Shown here: in pieces, positions 31,939-44,242 of the stretch | Layout: each line of letters opens with the position of its first letter | Numbering within the stretch: position 1 is the stretch's first letter | NCBI GenBank assembly: GCA_001792895.1 | Contig: MARA01000026.1 | Coordinates: 434,001-498,000, forward strand | DNA length: 64,000 nt | Direction: 5' to 3' | DNA from: Lentinus brumalis | Taxonomy: Eukaryota > Basidiomycota > Agaricomycetes > Polyporales > Polyporaceae | Position numbers and translations under genes: made by a program | Notes under the pieces: model-generated | What the model was told of the DNA's origin: nothing | Seen by the model: the letters and a program-made list of their open reading frames with translations, nothing else | Databases searched by the model: none

Positions 31939-33169
31939 TCTTGCAGCGTAGAATAGAAGGTGAGGTGTCGGTTTCGCACCGTTGCGGCCAGCTAACATCG
32001 AGCTGCCTTCTGCAGCATGTCCCAGCGTCCGTGTACCCAGCGCAAGACCGTCAACGGCGTTTGTCTGACTTTGCGCACTCTTAGCGTGTACAGACCGCCC
32101 TAGTCGCATATCTGCAAGGGCACAGTGGCTGCACGTATGTGATCGTGATGAATGGGGGAGGAGGAGAACGTCAAATCGAAGACTAAGTTTCAAAGTAAGT
32201 AACTCTTGCAGCGCCAGCGCGTGGGGCTTGACGTGCGCAGCGCTGTTCAGCGGCTTTGTGCTGAATACTGCAACCTGTCTGTCTTCCCACTCCTACCCCT
32301 GATCTCTATCCTGCCACCGATCTCGTCCGGCCTTCCAGAAGATCAAGTTAGTTGACGGGTTGGTCCACGGTGAATTACGCATTGAACTCGAGAGAGGATC
32401 GTATGCGCTGTTCGGACAGGCTGGCTCAAGAGACTAATACAGGATACCTGACTTTAGGTCGCAGCCGTCATTCAAGGTTGACCATGTCGTACAAGCACGA
32501 CAGATATGTACCCGGAAGAGCTCTGAATCAGTTGCGCAGATAAATGGTACGCAAGAGTCCAACAACAAGCTGAGTGCTTACACGGGCTGCAAGCCATGAG
32601 CGTATCTTGGGGCACTTCATGCTGATCGGGAATAATGCTGAGCTCGATCAGGGTTACAGGACTCCCTCCCTTCATCATATGATGCCTCGCCACTCATGCG
32701 GCGGAGGAAGGGTTCGCTGCAATCGAGCGGCACGGGTCTTCTTGCAACGATGGCAACCTGCCTCACAATAGCCTGGACGCCCTTCGTGCAGGCCCTGGAA
32801 ATTAACATAATATCATGATCACAGCGGCCATCTGACAGAGGGTCGCCCTCGATGGCCCGCGCGTTCAAATTTCAAGAGACCAAGTGCGGAGGCGCGGTGA
32901 AGCCGCGAGGCCGCCCACACGGACAAATACGAGTAAATACTGGGAGAGGCGTTGGCGTTGGCGGCCACTCTATCAATCCTCACCCGACCAAGAGATATCT
33001 GCCTCTGGAACGCAAGACTTGACCTGTGGCCAGTGGGTGACAACAGCTCAAGTTCAGCTTCGCGTACACTCGCAGCCTACTTCTGTTGTGCCAACGGCCG
33101 TTGGGCGACTAACGCCGACGGCCGGCGATCGACGCAGTAAGTAAGTATCGAATGCAATTCAAATGGCTC
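31939..33169. other. Intergenic stretch, no gene seen
   Basis: About 1.2 kb between DML1 and repeat copy C. Only short non-overlapping frames without motifs occur here, and no tandem repeat or RNA gene was recognised. Recombination between repeat copies, or insertion of copy C, may have displaced the original sequence. Confidence 0.45.
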
Positions 33170-34915
33170 AACCCCGGGTACGTCTTCGAGTCGCCACCGT
33201 GCCAGGCTATTTCCCACAGTCAAGCGGCCAAACGGGCATGTGTAAAAGACACCGCTCAATTGTCTGGAGAATGATCAAGGGTGTAAGTATGTAGACGGTC
33301 GCCCTGTCAGCTTCTGGACCATCCCCCGCTCGCTAAGATTCGCGGAGGAGGCGATACGACCAACGAATCCCTATCATTTCAACTCATGGCTCGGCGCCCG
33401 GACAAGGGTCCTGTTGTTCTCCCTCAGAGGCTGACGCAAGCCAGACCGCCGGGCACCCCGAGTTCGGGCGCCCTTTCGGGTATATAAGACTCCCTCCTGG
33501 CCTCCCAACTTTCCTCACAACCACCATGTTCTCCGCTTCTCTTCGAGGCTCCTCGGCCTGCCGCCCTTACGGCGACGGCTATGCTAAGCCAACACGGCCC
33601 GACGCTGCCACGGTATGCTGTCTCTCCTGTCCACGTCCGCTGCTCGTTGCTCATATTCGTGCAGCAGTATCGAGGTCGTGGTGCGTCTCGGTGTGAAACC
33701 TGTAGCACTGTGGCGCGCCATCCCGGGCACCAGCGGCCATAAGCGTGTTCGCCCGGCGGTCTTTTCAAGACTGCCATTTGCGGCTGGAGCATGCGATTGA
33801 GCCCAGGCGTCGGTGCTCCGCTTCAGCTTCGGTTGCCTTTCGGCGCCGGCGCTGTGTCAGTCGGGGTGCCCCGGGACGGATGACTGCTTTCTCCTCTGAG
33901 ACCACGTCGCCGCACGGACGTCAAAACCTGGAACGTGCCACGAAAGCGGCATGGGAAGACGACGTACGCGCTGATGAGCACTCTCCCGACTCCTCTGCAA
34001 GGTCTGCTTGATGCGGGCCGCTGTCGCATGTGTCCTATGGGTGGTGCCTCGGCGTCGCGTCGTCAACGGGAGGGTGGTCTCTGAACGTAAGTGTTGCCCG
34101 CCACAAGTGCCATGTCGATGTTCACTCGTCTTAGTTCGATAGAGACTCCCTCCCCGCGGCCACCGCATCGTCACATCCTCGATGTCAATGTCGACTGCGG
34201 TGGTCCGCTTCGGACCAGCGCCTGGCTCGCGCGTATGAACACTATGCAGCTACTCCGACAACACCTTCCCGCAGCTACACCGGTCGTGACCCCGAGCAAC
34301 CCGGCGGGGATGGATGCGGTCGAATCCTCCGTCTATGCTGACCTATGCAATCCTCTAGATGATCGTCATGCCCGCAAGCACATCGACCATGTCGCAACGA
34401 CGCACACGCCTCTGCAAGACTCTGTCCGGTGTCGCGCGGCATGCAAGTCGACCGCCACGATTATATGCAACCGTGTGACAAGATATGCAGCTGTGTGACA
34501 AGATATGCCGACCTCCTTTATCAACAGCCTCGACGCCGCCAAACACCAGGCGTTATGGTACGTCCTCCTCGCTCTTCCGCTTTTTTGAGATTCAAGCTCA
34601 CATTCTCCTCAGCGTGCCTCAAGCTGTGTGCATCAATGAATCACCAGCAACTATATTTTCATTCCGCCTTTCGGAGGTGACCCCTTCTTCAAGACCACCT
34701 CTGATTCAAGACGGGTGCTAAGCACGATGCCCGCCGGGATCTCAGAATGCAAGCGAGTCCCCGGTTCAAGACCGGCCCCGAGGTACGGTCAGCCTCCGCT
34801 ATTGATAGCGAGGTTGCTCCTGGCGCAGGCCTCTTCGTGGCCCTCGGGATTAGTACCCGCTTCGGCGGGGAAGCTAACATGCGCCGAAATGCCTTGGTGA
34901 AGTTGTCCTCCCTTC
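33170..34915 (+). repeat. Dispersed spliced repeat, copy C
   Basis: Third and most complete copy of the dispersed repeat. It begins near GTACGTCTTCGAGTCGCCACC (matching copy A from position 26) and ends near CCTTGGTGA at about 34910. It keeps the TATATAA box (33481-33487), the leader, the ATG at 33526 and three introns: 33613-33667 and the equivalents of copy A introns 2 and 3 near 34090-34133 and 34558-34612. The GTGTGACAAGATATGC duplication lies at about 34470-34508. The 3' part contains three TTCAAGAC motifs, one as a perfect match to the tRNA-type B-box pattern GGTTCRANNCC. Confidence 0.87.
33526..33742 (+). CDS. Split 53-aa small ORF of the repeat, copy C
   Basis: Exon 1 is 33526-33612 and exon 2 is 33668-33742, joined in phase 0 across a 55-nt intron. 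Same start, splice sites and stop as in copies A and B. The product has a C-x-x-C pair and no known domain. Translation is unproven. Confidence 0.35.
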
Positions 34916-35381
34916 GCCGCCAGTGAATGTACATAGTCCCGGACACTCGGTGTCTCTATTCGAATTCCCCATCATCGATCCCGTTCACATGAATAGTTCT
35001 TATACAGCTTTGTCGGTAGACACCTTACATCGTCCAATCCCATTGTCCCTTGCCTACATGCGATTCTCGGTCTCGATCAGCAAACGTGTTGAGCAGTGAA
35101 GCTTGAAGTACTCCAAACCGAAATGGAAGAAGGCTTCGAGCGGGAGTTGAGTGGACAAGCTGGTAGAGACAGACGATGTTGGCTGCGCGAAGCTGAGTAA
35201 TACCGGACAGGGCCCGTCTTCTGAGAGTACCACACTACGACCTGCGGGGAGTGTGTATAAAGCATTTCATCTCCCGAGGTGGTGGCTGTCTGTAAAGCGA
35301 CATGATTTGAGCGAGTAGTCACAGGGCAATATCCCACCCATCTATATTCCAAAAAGATTGATTGCTTTCTCACAACAAGAA
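34916..35381. other. Intergenic stretch, no gene seen
   Basis: Flank of repeat copy C and 3' region of the minus-strand proline-rich gene. No coding signal or RNA gene was recognised. Confidence 0.4.
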
Positions 35382-36921
35382 TCATAACAGTCGAAACCGA
35401 GTACAGAACAACGTACTTCCGTCTCTCGGAGGGGCTCCATGGCGCCGCATTACCTCTTCGTCCGCCTGCGAGCTGTTCCACGGCCTCCATGCGTGTACGT
35501 CTCTCCCCTCCTTTATGTCGTCCAATGTATGTGCTTGGCTTGCGGAAGAGCTCGGTCCGCCGAAGTCCAGCAGTACCGTCAGGTCCCCAGTCGTCCGACC
35601 CTTAATCACTTTTGCGCACCGCACAATGCAGAGCCTCGGCACGTTCTGAGAACGCTGCAGACTGATGATGGACGCGACATGGAGAACTTCGACGATGCGT
35701 AGACATAGATCGGGGGCCACGCGTGTATGCGTCTGTGGTCGCGCAGCCTGCAGCGCCATGTCTTTGTACCAGAGCGCGAGCGCGGTGTGTTGTTCTGAGA
35801 GCAAGTATTTTGCGCGCTCCGCGAGGCCACCCCTATATAGGTGAGATGACCACGTCAACTCCGAGGCATTACAGAGTTCGACAAGGTTACGTACCGGGTG
35901 AACTTGGCAGTCTTCGCTTTCGACGCCTTCTCCGGACTCTGACCGAGTCCGCGGTTCAGCTCGCGCTCAGCAGGCGGCACGTACGTGGGCGCGTTTTGCT
36001 CTAGGTATAAAGCCACCAACTCGTCGGTACCGCTCTCCGTGCGAGGGTCCATGGCGACCGCAACGCGTGTCGTCAAGATAGTCTTGAGTTTGCTCACGTC
36101 GGGCAGAGGCGGCCCCTTCCTCGGCGGGGGAGGTGGTGGTGGTGGAGGTTTCATCACGTTGAGATTCCGAGCAGATTTGACGGGCTCTGGAAGGGGTGGG
36201 AGAGCAGGTGGTTGCAGCTTCTGGAGACTGGCTTTGGAGACTGGCTTTCGGGGCGAGCCGATTACGGAGCCCTTCAGGGTGAACTTCGTACTCGCCCCTG
36301 GTCCGGGAGCGAAGGCGGGTACTCCCATGTGGATTGGTGTCGTGTTCCGGGAAGCAGATGCAACAGAGGAGGCGTGGTTGGACGGTCCGGCTTGCGCGAG
36401 GTTTGAGACAGGTAGCACTGGAGCACGTAGGACACGTAAGGAAGATTCCTTAGAAGGCCCAGCTCTGGGCATGGAGGGGATAGGTGCATGTGGACGGGGA
36501 ATTCGTAGCGGTGAATCCTTCGGGGTCGACTTCGAACGTCTGGGGTCGTCGAACGCGGATGTGAACTTGCGTGCAGGGACCTGCGTCCTCCCAGTGATCT
36601 GCCTCAGAGTCCCAAATCCTTCCGGAGCGTGCATGACCTTACGCTTCTTCGCAGGAGACGGTCCCTTGCAACACGCACCTGTCAATAACGTGTATATCTC
36701 TGTGACACGTATGACCTTACATTCGGCGTGTGGTCCCCCATCTGCGGTTCCGAAACGTGTTATGCGTCGGTGCAACCAGCAGGCTAACAATCAAGGTATA
36801 AGAAAAAGGTATGGCAGAGCTGCAGCACCGTTGCTGGCTGTTCCGACTCGTTGTCGTCGTCGTCTTGGTGGAAGTGTAGCAAGGCGGGCGCGCCGAGCGC
36901 TTGGTAGCAAGCTCTGGACAT
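35382..36921 (-). CDS. Proline/serine-rich protein of unknown function
   Basis: Unrecognised protein. A long open frame from about 36634 down to 35903 is rich in Pro, Ser, Arg and Lys. It includes a nine-proline run (near 36130-36155) followed by RKGPPLPD. A basic cluster AKKRKV that could serve as a nuclear signal lies just upstream of MHAPEGFGTLRQ. A good intron (about 35836-35901) joins in frame to a folded-looking C-terminal domain with ERAKYLLSEQHTALALWYKD and RIVEVLHVASIISLQRSQNV, ending at 35382. The N-terminal exon from the ATG at 36921 (an acidic DDDDNESEQ stretch) does not join in frame with the introns I can see, so the start could instead be near 36634. It diverges from the Laa1-like gene with 145 bp between starts. 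Confidence 0.6.
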
Positions 36922-37066
36922 CGAACGCCTTCCTCAACCTCGTACTACAACTTGTACTCGACGCCGACCTTGTATCTCACTAATCAGAACATACCCGAAA
37001 CTGGACACGGAACCACCACGAAATCACGACGAACGGCTCCAGTGCCCGTTATACTAGTGGGCCAGC
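36922..37066. promoter_or_regulatory. Short bidirectional promoter (orphan / Laa1-like)
   Basis: 145 bp between the two putative starts, if the orphan starts at 36921. No TATA box stands out. The two genes would be co-regulated from one nucleosome-free region. Confidence 0.45.
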
Positions 37067-40000
37067 ATGGTGGCGGAGACTACTCTGGAACCTTTGGATG
37101 AGGTCCGTGATCGCGTTCTCGCACGGGAAACACAACCTCATCTCGCAGCAGTCGCAATTGGGAGGAGAGAATGGAGAGATATATCTATTTCAGTGGCTAT
37201 CCTCCACTGAGAAGTGGGTTAAGAAAGCAACTCCGGTACGTCATGAATACTTGTGAGCTCTTCCGAATGCACGACCGAGGTCCCCGCAGGATGAGTTGAA
37301 GACAACGCAAAGCAGTTTGGAGGAGTCCATGGTGAAGATCGTATCCGCTCCGGAGCCGTTCCCTCTTCCCGGACGACCTATAAGAAGGCTCGTTGCTAGC
37401 TGTCTGAAGGCCCTTTGCATGCGGGGAGAGACCAAGTCGCTGTTCGACACCATCCAAGCGTTCCTGAAGCTACTCGCGGAGACAAAGCCCCCGGCCAAAG
37501 AATCTAGCAGGATGTGTGTAGAAGCTCGTCTCATGCGTCTAGCCAGATACACAAGGGCTGACCTGATGCTAGAGCCGCAATGTATTGCATCGGAGAACTC
37601 ATGGGGACGTTTGGGTCGCAGGTGCGCACTACCGTCAGTTGGATACGAACCATCACCCTCACCATCCGCTAGGTCATGTCCCAGATGGCCGAAGTTTCAA
37701 CAGTCACCATCAAGCTGTATCGTTCGTCTAGTGTTGGTGACTCAGAACATTGCCGTCTGTAGCCTGTACTTACCCCTTCGTAGCCTGTGATCTTGCGTGC
37801 ATATGCTCTGCATGCACTGGCTAAGGCGCTGAGTACAGCAAAGCGCGCCGTGACCGACTCCGTTGCAAAGGACATCATCAAATACAGCAAGCACGCCCTA
37901 AGCGACAAGGCTCTACCTGTACAACGGGCCGCATGTGAAGTGCGTGTATGTCGGACTTATTTCCGTTGCATGTTATCAATGGTACCATATACAGGTCCTC
38001 ATCCTGATGTACCCAAGCGGAGACGGGACGCGATCGGTGGCTGACGTCGACAGTATACTCAACATCTGCGTGAAGAGCATCGAGGGCGCCGATCAGTTGA
38101 CACGACGATCGCTCGCCAAGCTGGCGGCTCACATGCTCGCGTCGACTCAGGCAGAGAGGGTGGTACCTGCTGTCGACACTGCGAAGAAGGGAAAAAAGAC
38201 TCGCAAAGAAGGAGAGGACGAGGACGAAGACTCCCCCACTGGGGCGCATGTTGCGGCAGAGGAGTCCAAGCCTATCATGACGCCGAGCGAGATGCTGCTG
38301 CAACTTTCCGCACACTTCAACAAACCACAGGCATCACGCCGCACACGGGTCGGCATCTTCGATTTCTACTCTGCATTGCTATCTGTGCTGGGTCCTAGCT
38401 TCGTGGAGAGCAACTACGCCCTCATCGTCAACCATCTGATGTCGGAGATCGTCACGAATCCTCGCAATTGTGGCACGCGCTACGAAGTCCTCTTTGTGCG
38501 CTCATTGATCGAGATCATCCTCCGTGACCTTGTCGGTATCCGTATGCTCGGGGAGCAAGCACAAATCTCTGCCATACAGGAACTTTCCAACACATACCTC
38601 AAGCGTTGGCCTGCGTTGATGCCTGGGCAGTCTGCCCCCAGCCCGCTCTGTTTGGTCATTGCTCTCAGGGAAGTCAGTGGTCTGGTACAACAACTGGGCA
38701 ACGCCCCCGGACCTGTTCAGGTATGCTGCGAACCCATGCTATCAACAGTTGTGGGTGGCTGAGATCACATAGGACGCCCTTCTGGATCCGTTGCTCAACC
38801 TGCTCTCGCACCCGAGCCACAGCGTCCGGATCAACACTGCTTGGACTTTACGGTCTTTCTGTTATTCTACGCCTCTACGTCTTCCCAAGGTTCTGATTGG
38901 AGTAGTAGAGAAGCTCCAACGCGACCTCTCCTCCCTCACTACACCGGCCGCACCGTCCGACATACATCTGCGCGCACTCGGGCATGCGTACGGTCTTGCC
39001 GCGCTGCTTGCCGTCATCCCCGATCGTCCACTCTATGTGTCATACGACATCAGTGCAAAGGTCTTCGACATGGCGGTGCAGATTCTCAAACGTGCCGGAG
39101 AGCATGACATCAAGGTCTCTCAGGTGGAGATCGAGATAGCGTGGACATGCATTGCTTCCCTGATGACACTGGGCCCCAACTTTGTCCGTCCGCACCTCCC
39201 TCAGCTTCTTGTTCTCTGGCGCAATGCTCTTCCGAAACCGACCACAAAGGACGGTGCAGCTGGACGTACCGTTGCAGAGTGGGAGTTCCTCCTGCACGTC
39301 CGCGAAAGCACAGTCGGTGCTATCCATTGCTTTCTCAAGTACAACTCCCCGACATTGGTCAGCGCGGACGTCACGAGGCGAATCTCGTCTTTGCTCAGCA
39401 ACGGTCTCGCCTTTGCCAACACGTTTTTGACAAGTCGCGCTGGTCTGAATCAAGAGGAGCTGGTGACGGATTTGAATAGCCTCACCATCGATGGACGCGA
39501 GGCTCTTCTGCGAGGTCGCATCTTCCAGTGCTTCTCTCTGCTTGGTTTCAGCGGCGTAACGGAGTCCGTCCAGAGTTCCTTACTCCAATCCGTTGTCACC
39601 CTCTTCGCTAGCCCTGACGGTTACACGGGGTCCTCCGTGCAGGCAGCTATTGCGTCTTCCTCCGGGTCGTTCACCTCTATTTGGCAAAGCGTAGACGGGT
39701 ATGCCTATGGCTTGACAAGTCTGCAAGTTGACGAGAATCCTGGCGAGTGGATGAACAGGGACAGCGTCGAAATGTCTATAGAAGAGATGGTATGTGTCCG
39801 ACCAGCCTTCCCCTGGTCCAATGCTTACAGCGGGACGGCAGTGTCAAAAACCAATCATCACCGCGCTGGAACACGATACACTCTACCTCTGCCAGCTTGG
39901 AGTCGCTGAAGCCGGTCGTGCGGCTCCTGAACCGCCCCCGGCAGCGACTGCTGCGGTGGATGCTGCCATACAGCTCTTCGCCCAGTTGCTTCCTCTCCAG

Positions 40001-43000
40001 GACGTCACCCAGACAACCAGGGTTATTACGCAGCTGCTCGCTTCCGTCGGCTCAACAAAGCTCGATAAGAACACTGGACGCAAGGCTGCAGCATTGGTCA
40101 ACATCGCGTTCGCCGTCGTCCTCACGCTGCGTCAAGGGACTTCAAACAGTGCGCGCCAAGTGCTTGGAAACTCACAGATCACGACACCATTGTCGAGCTT
40201 CCTCAAGGAAGTTTTGGTAGACGGAGATGCAGTCCTACGGAAAGCGAGTAGCGAAGCCATCGGCCGACTCGCCAGCGTCGCTGGGACAAACTTCTTGACT
40301 AGCCAGGTCAAGACCCTGGTGGACCAGGTCGTCAGCAACCGCGATCCTCATGGACGCGCTGGCTGTGCACTGGCCTTCGGTGCAATCTACGCACATGTCG
40401 GAGGTCTTGCTGCCGGTCCCTTGCTCAAGACGACCGTCCACGTCCTGATGTCCCTCATCAACGATCCCCACCCCGTCGTTCATTTCTGGGCGCTCAGCGC
40501 GTTGGCGCGCGTCATCGACGCTGCGAGCCTTGCGTACGCTCCTTTCGTGTCAAGCACACTTGGTTTGCTCTTCAAAGTCTACATGATGGAATCCCACGAG
40601 CCAGACGGTGGATCTCTTAACCATGTGAACATCGGCGGCGATCTTCCTGCATACCAAGTCGTCTGCCAGAACATCGACGCCGTCATCACGGTGCTTGGGC
40701 CCGACATCCAGGAATCCACACGTACGAGGACTCTCGTCCTGGATCTTGTCCACCAGTTCATTGACGAGGAGGACGATGGCATCTGCGTGGAGGCGATTAA
40801 ATGCATCCAGCATTTCCTGATGTTCGCACCGGACCAAGTCGACGTCCCGGACCTGGTACTCCGCTTCCGACGCTATCTCTCATCTTCTAGACGGCCTCTC
40901 AAACTCGCGTCGATCAACGCACTCTACCAGCTCGTGCAGAGAGATGCCTTGAGCATGTCGAAGCTCGGGGGCGATCAGCTCGTCGAAGAGCTCTTTGCCA
41001 TGCTAGACGACGACTCGTCCGTGGACGGCGTGCGGAATGTTATTGCAAGCTGGCTTCAGCAGACAGTCATCTACAATCCTTCCGCGTGGATCGATCTTTG
41101 CCAACGTATCATGTCTCGCGCAACGGCGTCGCAACAAGCTGCCGATGCTGCCACGGCTGACGACGAAGGGCAGTCGCTCAGTGTCGGCAACAGCTCGTCT
41201 TCTGCTAGACCGACGTCTCGTTGGAGGACACAGCTGTTTGCGCTGCAGTGTCTGCACAATATCTGCACAGTTGTCGGCCGGTCCGGCCGAAGAGAGCACC
41301 TAGATATGAAATTCGCGCGTAGCCAAGGCATCCCCGTGCACGGACTTCTCGTTTCACGTGTCCCTGACCTGATCAAGATCGCTTTCACGGCGGCAGCTGC
41401 TCATGTCACTGAGATCCGTCTTGAAGGCTTGACGGTTCTGACGGACGTCATCGAGGTATAGCGCTGTCGGTGGGGACGAGGAGCTGAGGCTGACGCATAC
41501 TTGTTGCCAGATCTTCGCCAAGGTGCCTGACCCGGACTATGAGGAGAACCTACTACTCGAGCAGCACCAAGCTCCCATTACCGCTGCGCTCACACCTGCA
41601 TTCTCTTCCGACTCGACGCCGGAGATCCTGGCCTCTGCTATTGGGACGTGTGCGATCTTCGTCGGATGTGGGGTAGTCAAAGATGTTGGCCGCATGGGCC
41701 GTATACTGAGGCTATTGACATCCGCTCTTGAGCAGTCCAAAGGTGATTGCACTTACTGTGGTTACATCAGTGTTACTCACCCTTAGTCTGCAGGATCCGG
41801 CATGCTGACCCTTGGTGATGCTGCCGAGCTGAGCCCCAACGCATCTGTCATGTTACGCATCGCAACTCTGTCAGCATGGGCGGGTCTTGAGGTCGCGAGC
41901 ACGCAACAAGCCTACCTCAACGAGGTGGTCAAGCCGTATCGTGCTGCATTGGCTCCTCTCTGGATCTCGTGTCTACGAGACTACGCTAGCATACGGATCG
42001 ATGCTGAGGCCTTGGATGATACGCCCGCAGGCGCACTCGACTCCTCCTATTCCAGTCTGGGACGGGAAGTGTTGCTTCCGGTAGGTGGCGTCATTGCATG
42101 TCCATGACTGTGACTTACATCTGCGTGCAGTACTATGTGAAGGCGTGGCCGGTCATCCTGAACGCCGTTGCCATCGCGATGCAAAATGACGATCCCAGTA
42201 TCCTCGCGGCCATGGACGGTCAAGAGACGCCTTCAGTACATCCGCCCAGCAAAGCACAGACAGATAATCGGGAAGAACCTACAACGTTCTTCTTCGTCGT
42301 CTTCGGTCTGGTCTACGAGGCATTGGCAACCTCTACTCCGGACGCAGGACTGGACGAGCAGCGTACGTCCATCGTGTCGCTGCAAGCGCTCAAATACCTT
42401 GTTCGTCGCAAGTACTGCGGAAGTGTCTTCAATGACCCTCCTCTCTTCGAGGAGTTGCTCAACCTCTTCTATCGCATGGCTCTAACCGAACCCTCTGGCG
42501 TACAACTCCACCTCGTGGAGGTAGTTGCAAGCCTCGCAGATAGTATCAAGTCCACCAGTACGGCGTACGTAGCCATTCTGCTTCCCTTTCCTTTTGACGG
42601 GTTTCTGACTGGAGCACACAGTAATGGCCATACGTCGAGTGAAGATAATGTACTGTCGTCTCCTCGGGCACACTGTCTGCGGATATGCGCGTACATCCTG
42701 CGCAGAGTTATATCTGGTCCCCGCACTGGGGCCGTCCGTAAGTCGACTAGTCAAATGTGTCGTATAGCAATAGAAGCTCATTTTTAGCAGACGATGCCGC
42801 GACACCCGCAGAGAAAGTCAGACTCATCATCGCAGCGTTCGACGCTTTCTCCGCAATCGCAGCCTCCTTCGGTCCCTCGCAGAGAGAGGACTTCAGGGCT
42901 GTCGCCGTAACTCTCTACTGCGGTAAGCGTTGAACCTTATCATCTCGTTGTAATCTCATCATCCACCACATTCCGACAGAACTCCTGAAGGACGAGATTT

Positions 43001-43961
43001 TCGAAGTTGATCTCGTTGGCCCGACCCTCCAAGCGCTGAAGGCGATCCTTGATAGGCCTGCCAACCTTCCAGATCCTGACAATAAGTTTGCGCGAGTGGT
43101 CCATGGACTGCTCTCCACGTGCTTGATAAACATTGACGAGATGAGGTGCGTTGCGTCCCGTTCCTACAAATGACGTCCATTGAGGAGCTACCGTCAGTGG
43201 CCGGGAGGGTCCGATGTGCAACAAGAAGATCAAGTGCAACCTCCTTGCAGCGGTTCTGATCTTGACTGTCCTTCCCCCGACAGTGCAAGTTGGAAGACCA
43301 GTCATTGAACACTGTTGCTTCCTCATTTCGCAGAAGCTAGTTGAGGGTTCTGAGGTGAGTTTGCAGTTCTTGCTGGAGCACTCCCGTGTCGTTGAGCCTT
43401 CCACTCATCTAGGTCTCCTTGACGGCTGCACATTGCGCAAAGACTCTCATCATGGCGTCGACGTCTGGCAATCCAGTTCTGCGTCAGTGCACCAGGCTGC
43501 TCTTGCCGGGACTTGTCGAGTGCTTGGCGAAGGCAGCTGCTTCGAGCGATGAAGCTTCTCCGCCGGAGCGCGTGATGGCCACCGTGGGTGAGATCCATAA
43601 AGCCCTCACTGCACTATTCATGTCGTTAGGTGAAGACCTCCGTAAGTGGCCTCCTCTCCACGGATTGCTGCCGTTACTGACGTCGCGACCTTCATTAGGC
43701 CCTCGCGCCCTGGGAGTGATCATGCCCGTCCTGATTCTGTCCCTCGACTCTTCGCGGCCATCACCAACGCCGCTCCACACTCAAAGTGTTACGCAGTTGC
43801 TTTCGCTCGCTGCAGCCTCTCCAGCTGCCTTCAAGGATGCTACCGGGAGGCTGGAGCCGCCGATGCGAGATATGCTTGAGACATCTGTCAGACAAGCTTT
43901 GGGAAGCAAGGCGCCAGTATGGGAGCCAGCGAAACCCCAAATTTCGCTGCGTTCATTCTAG
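37067..43961 (+). CDS. HEATR5/Laa1-like HEAT-repeat protein
   Basis: Very large helical-repeat protein of about 1,930 aa, matching HEATR5/Laa1, an accessory factor of the AP-1 clathrin adaptor in Golgi-endosome traffic. Exon 1 (37067-37102) gives MVAETTLEPLDE, and exon 2 (37149-37235) carries EIYLFQWLSSTEKWV, the usual N-terminal block. Later HEAT units include DKALPVQRAACE, HPSHSVRINTAWTLRSF, LGHAYGLAALLAVIPDRPLY, GRAGCALAFGAIYAHVGG and HPVVHFWALSALARVID. At least 17 introns of 45-80 nt were checked in phase. Examples are the gaps after EEM (39789), VIEV (41457), EQSK (41741) and LLP (42079), and the final ones near 43141, 43353 and 43642. A Lys/Glu/Asp-rich loop lies at 38180-38240. The stop is at 43959-43961. 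It converges on the Hrp1-like gene. Confidence 0.9.
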
Positions 43962-44242
43962 ACTAGGAAGACGCCTGCTGGAATCAGGTATCGTACAGGA
44001 CTATTCGGTGTAAGCTATATGGGCCTCTAGTATTGTAGCAATCAACTCGTGTAATAAAGATATTTGCTCGCATATATTACAACGACACATTGGACGGAAA
44101 TGCGAAAATACGATGGGCAGTAAGAGCATGCGAAGCCTGGTGTATGTATACGTATAGTAGAGAGGAGGGCAGTAGCGGAGCGAGACGATATAACGACAGC
44201 AAGAGCCGAAACAGTATGAGTAGGGCAGAAAGGAAATCAGCG

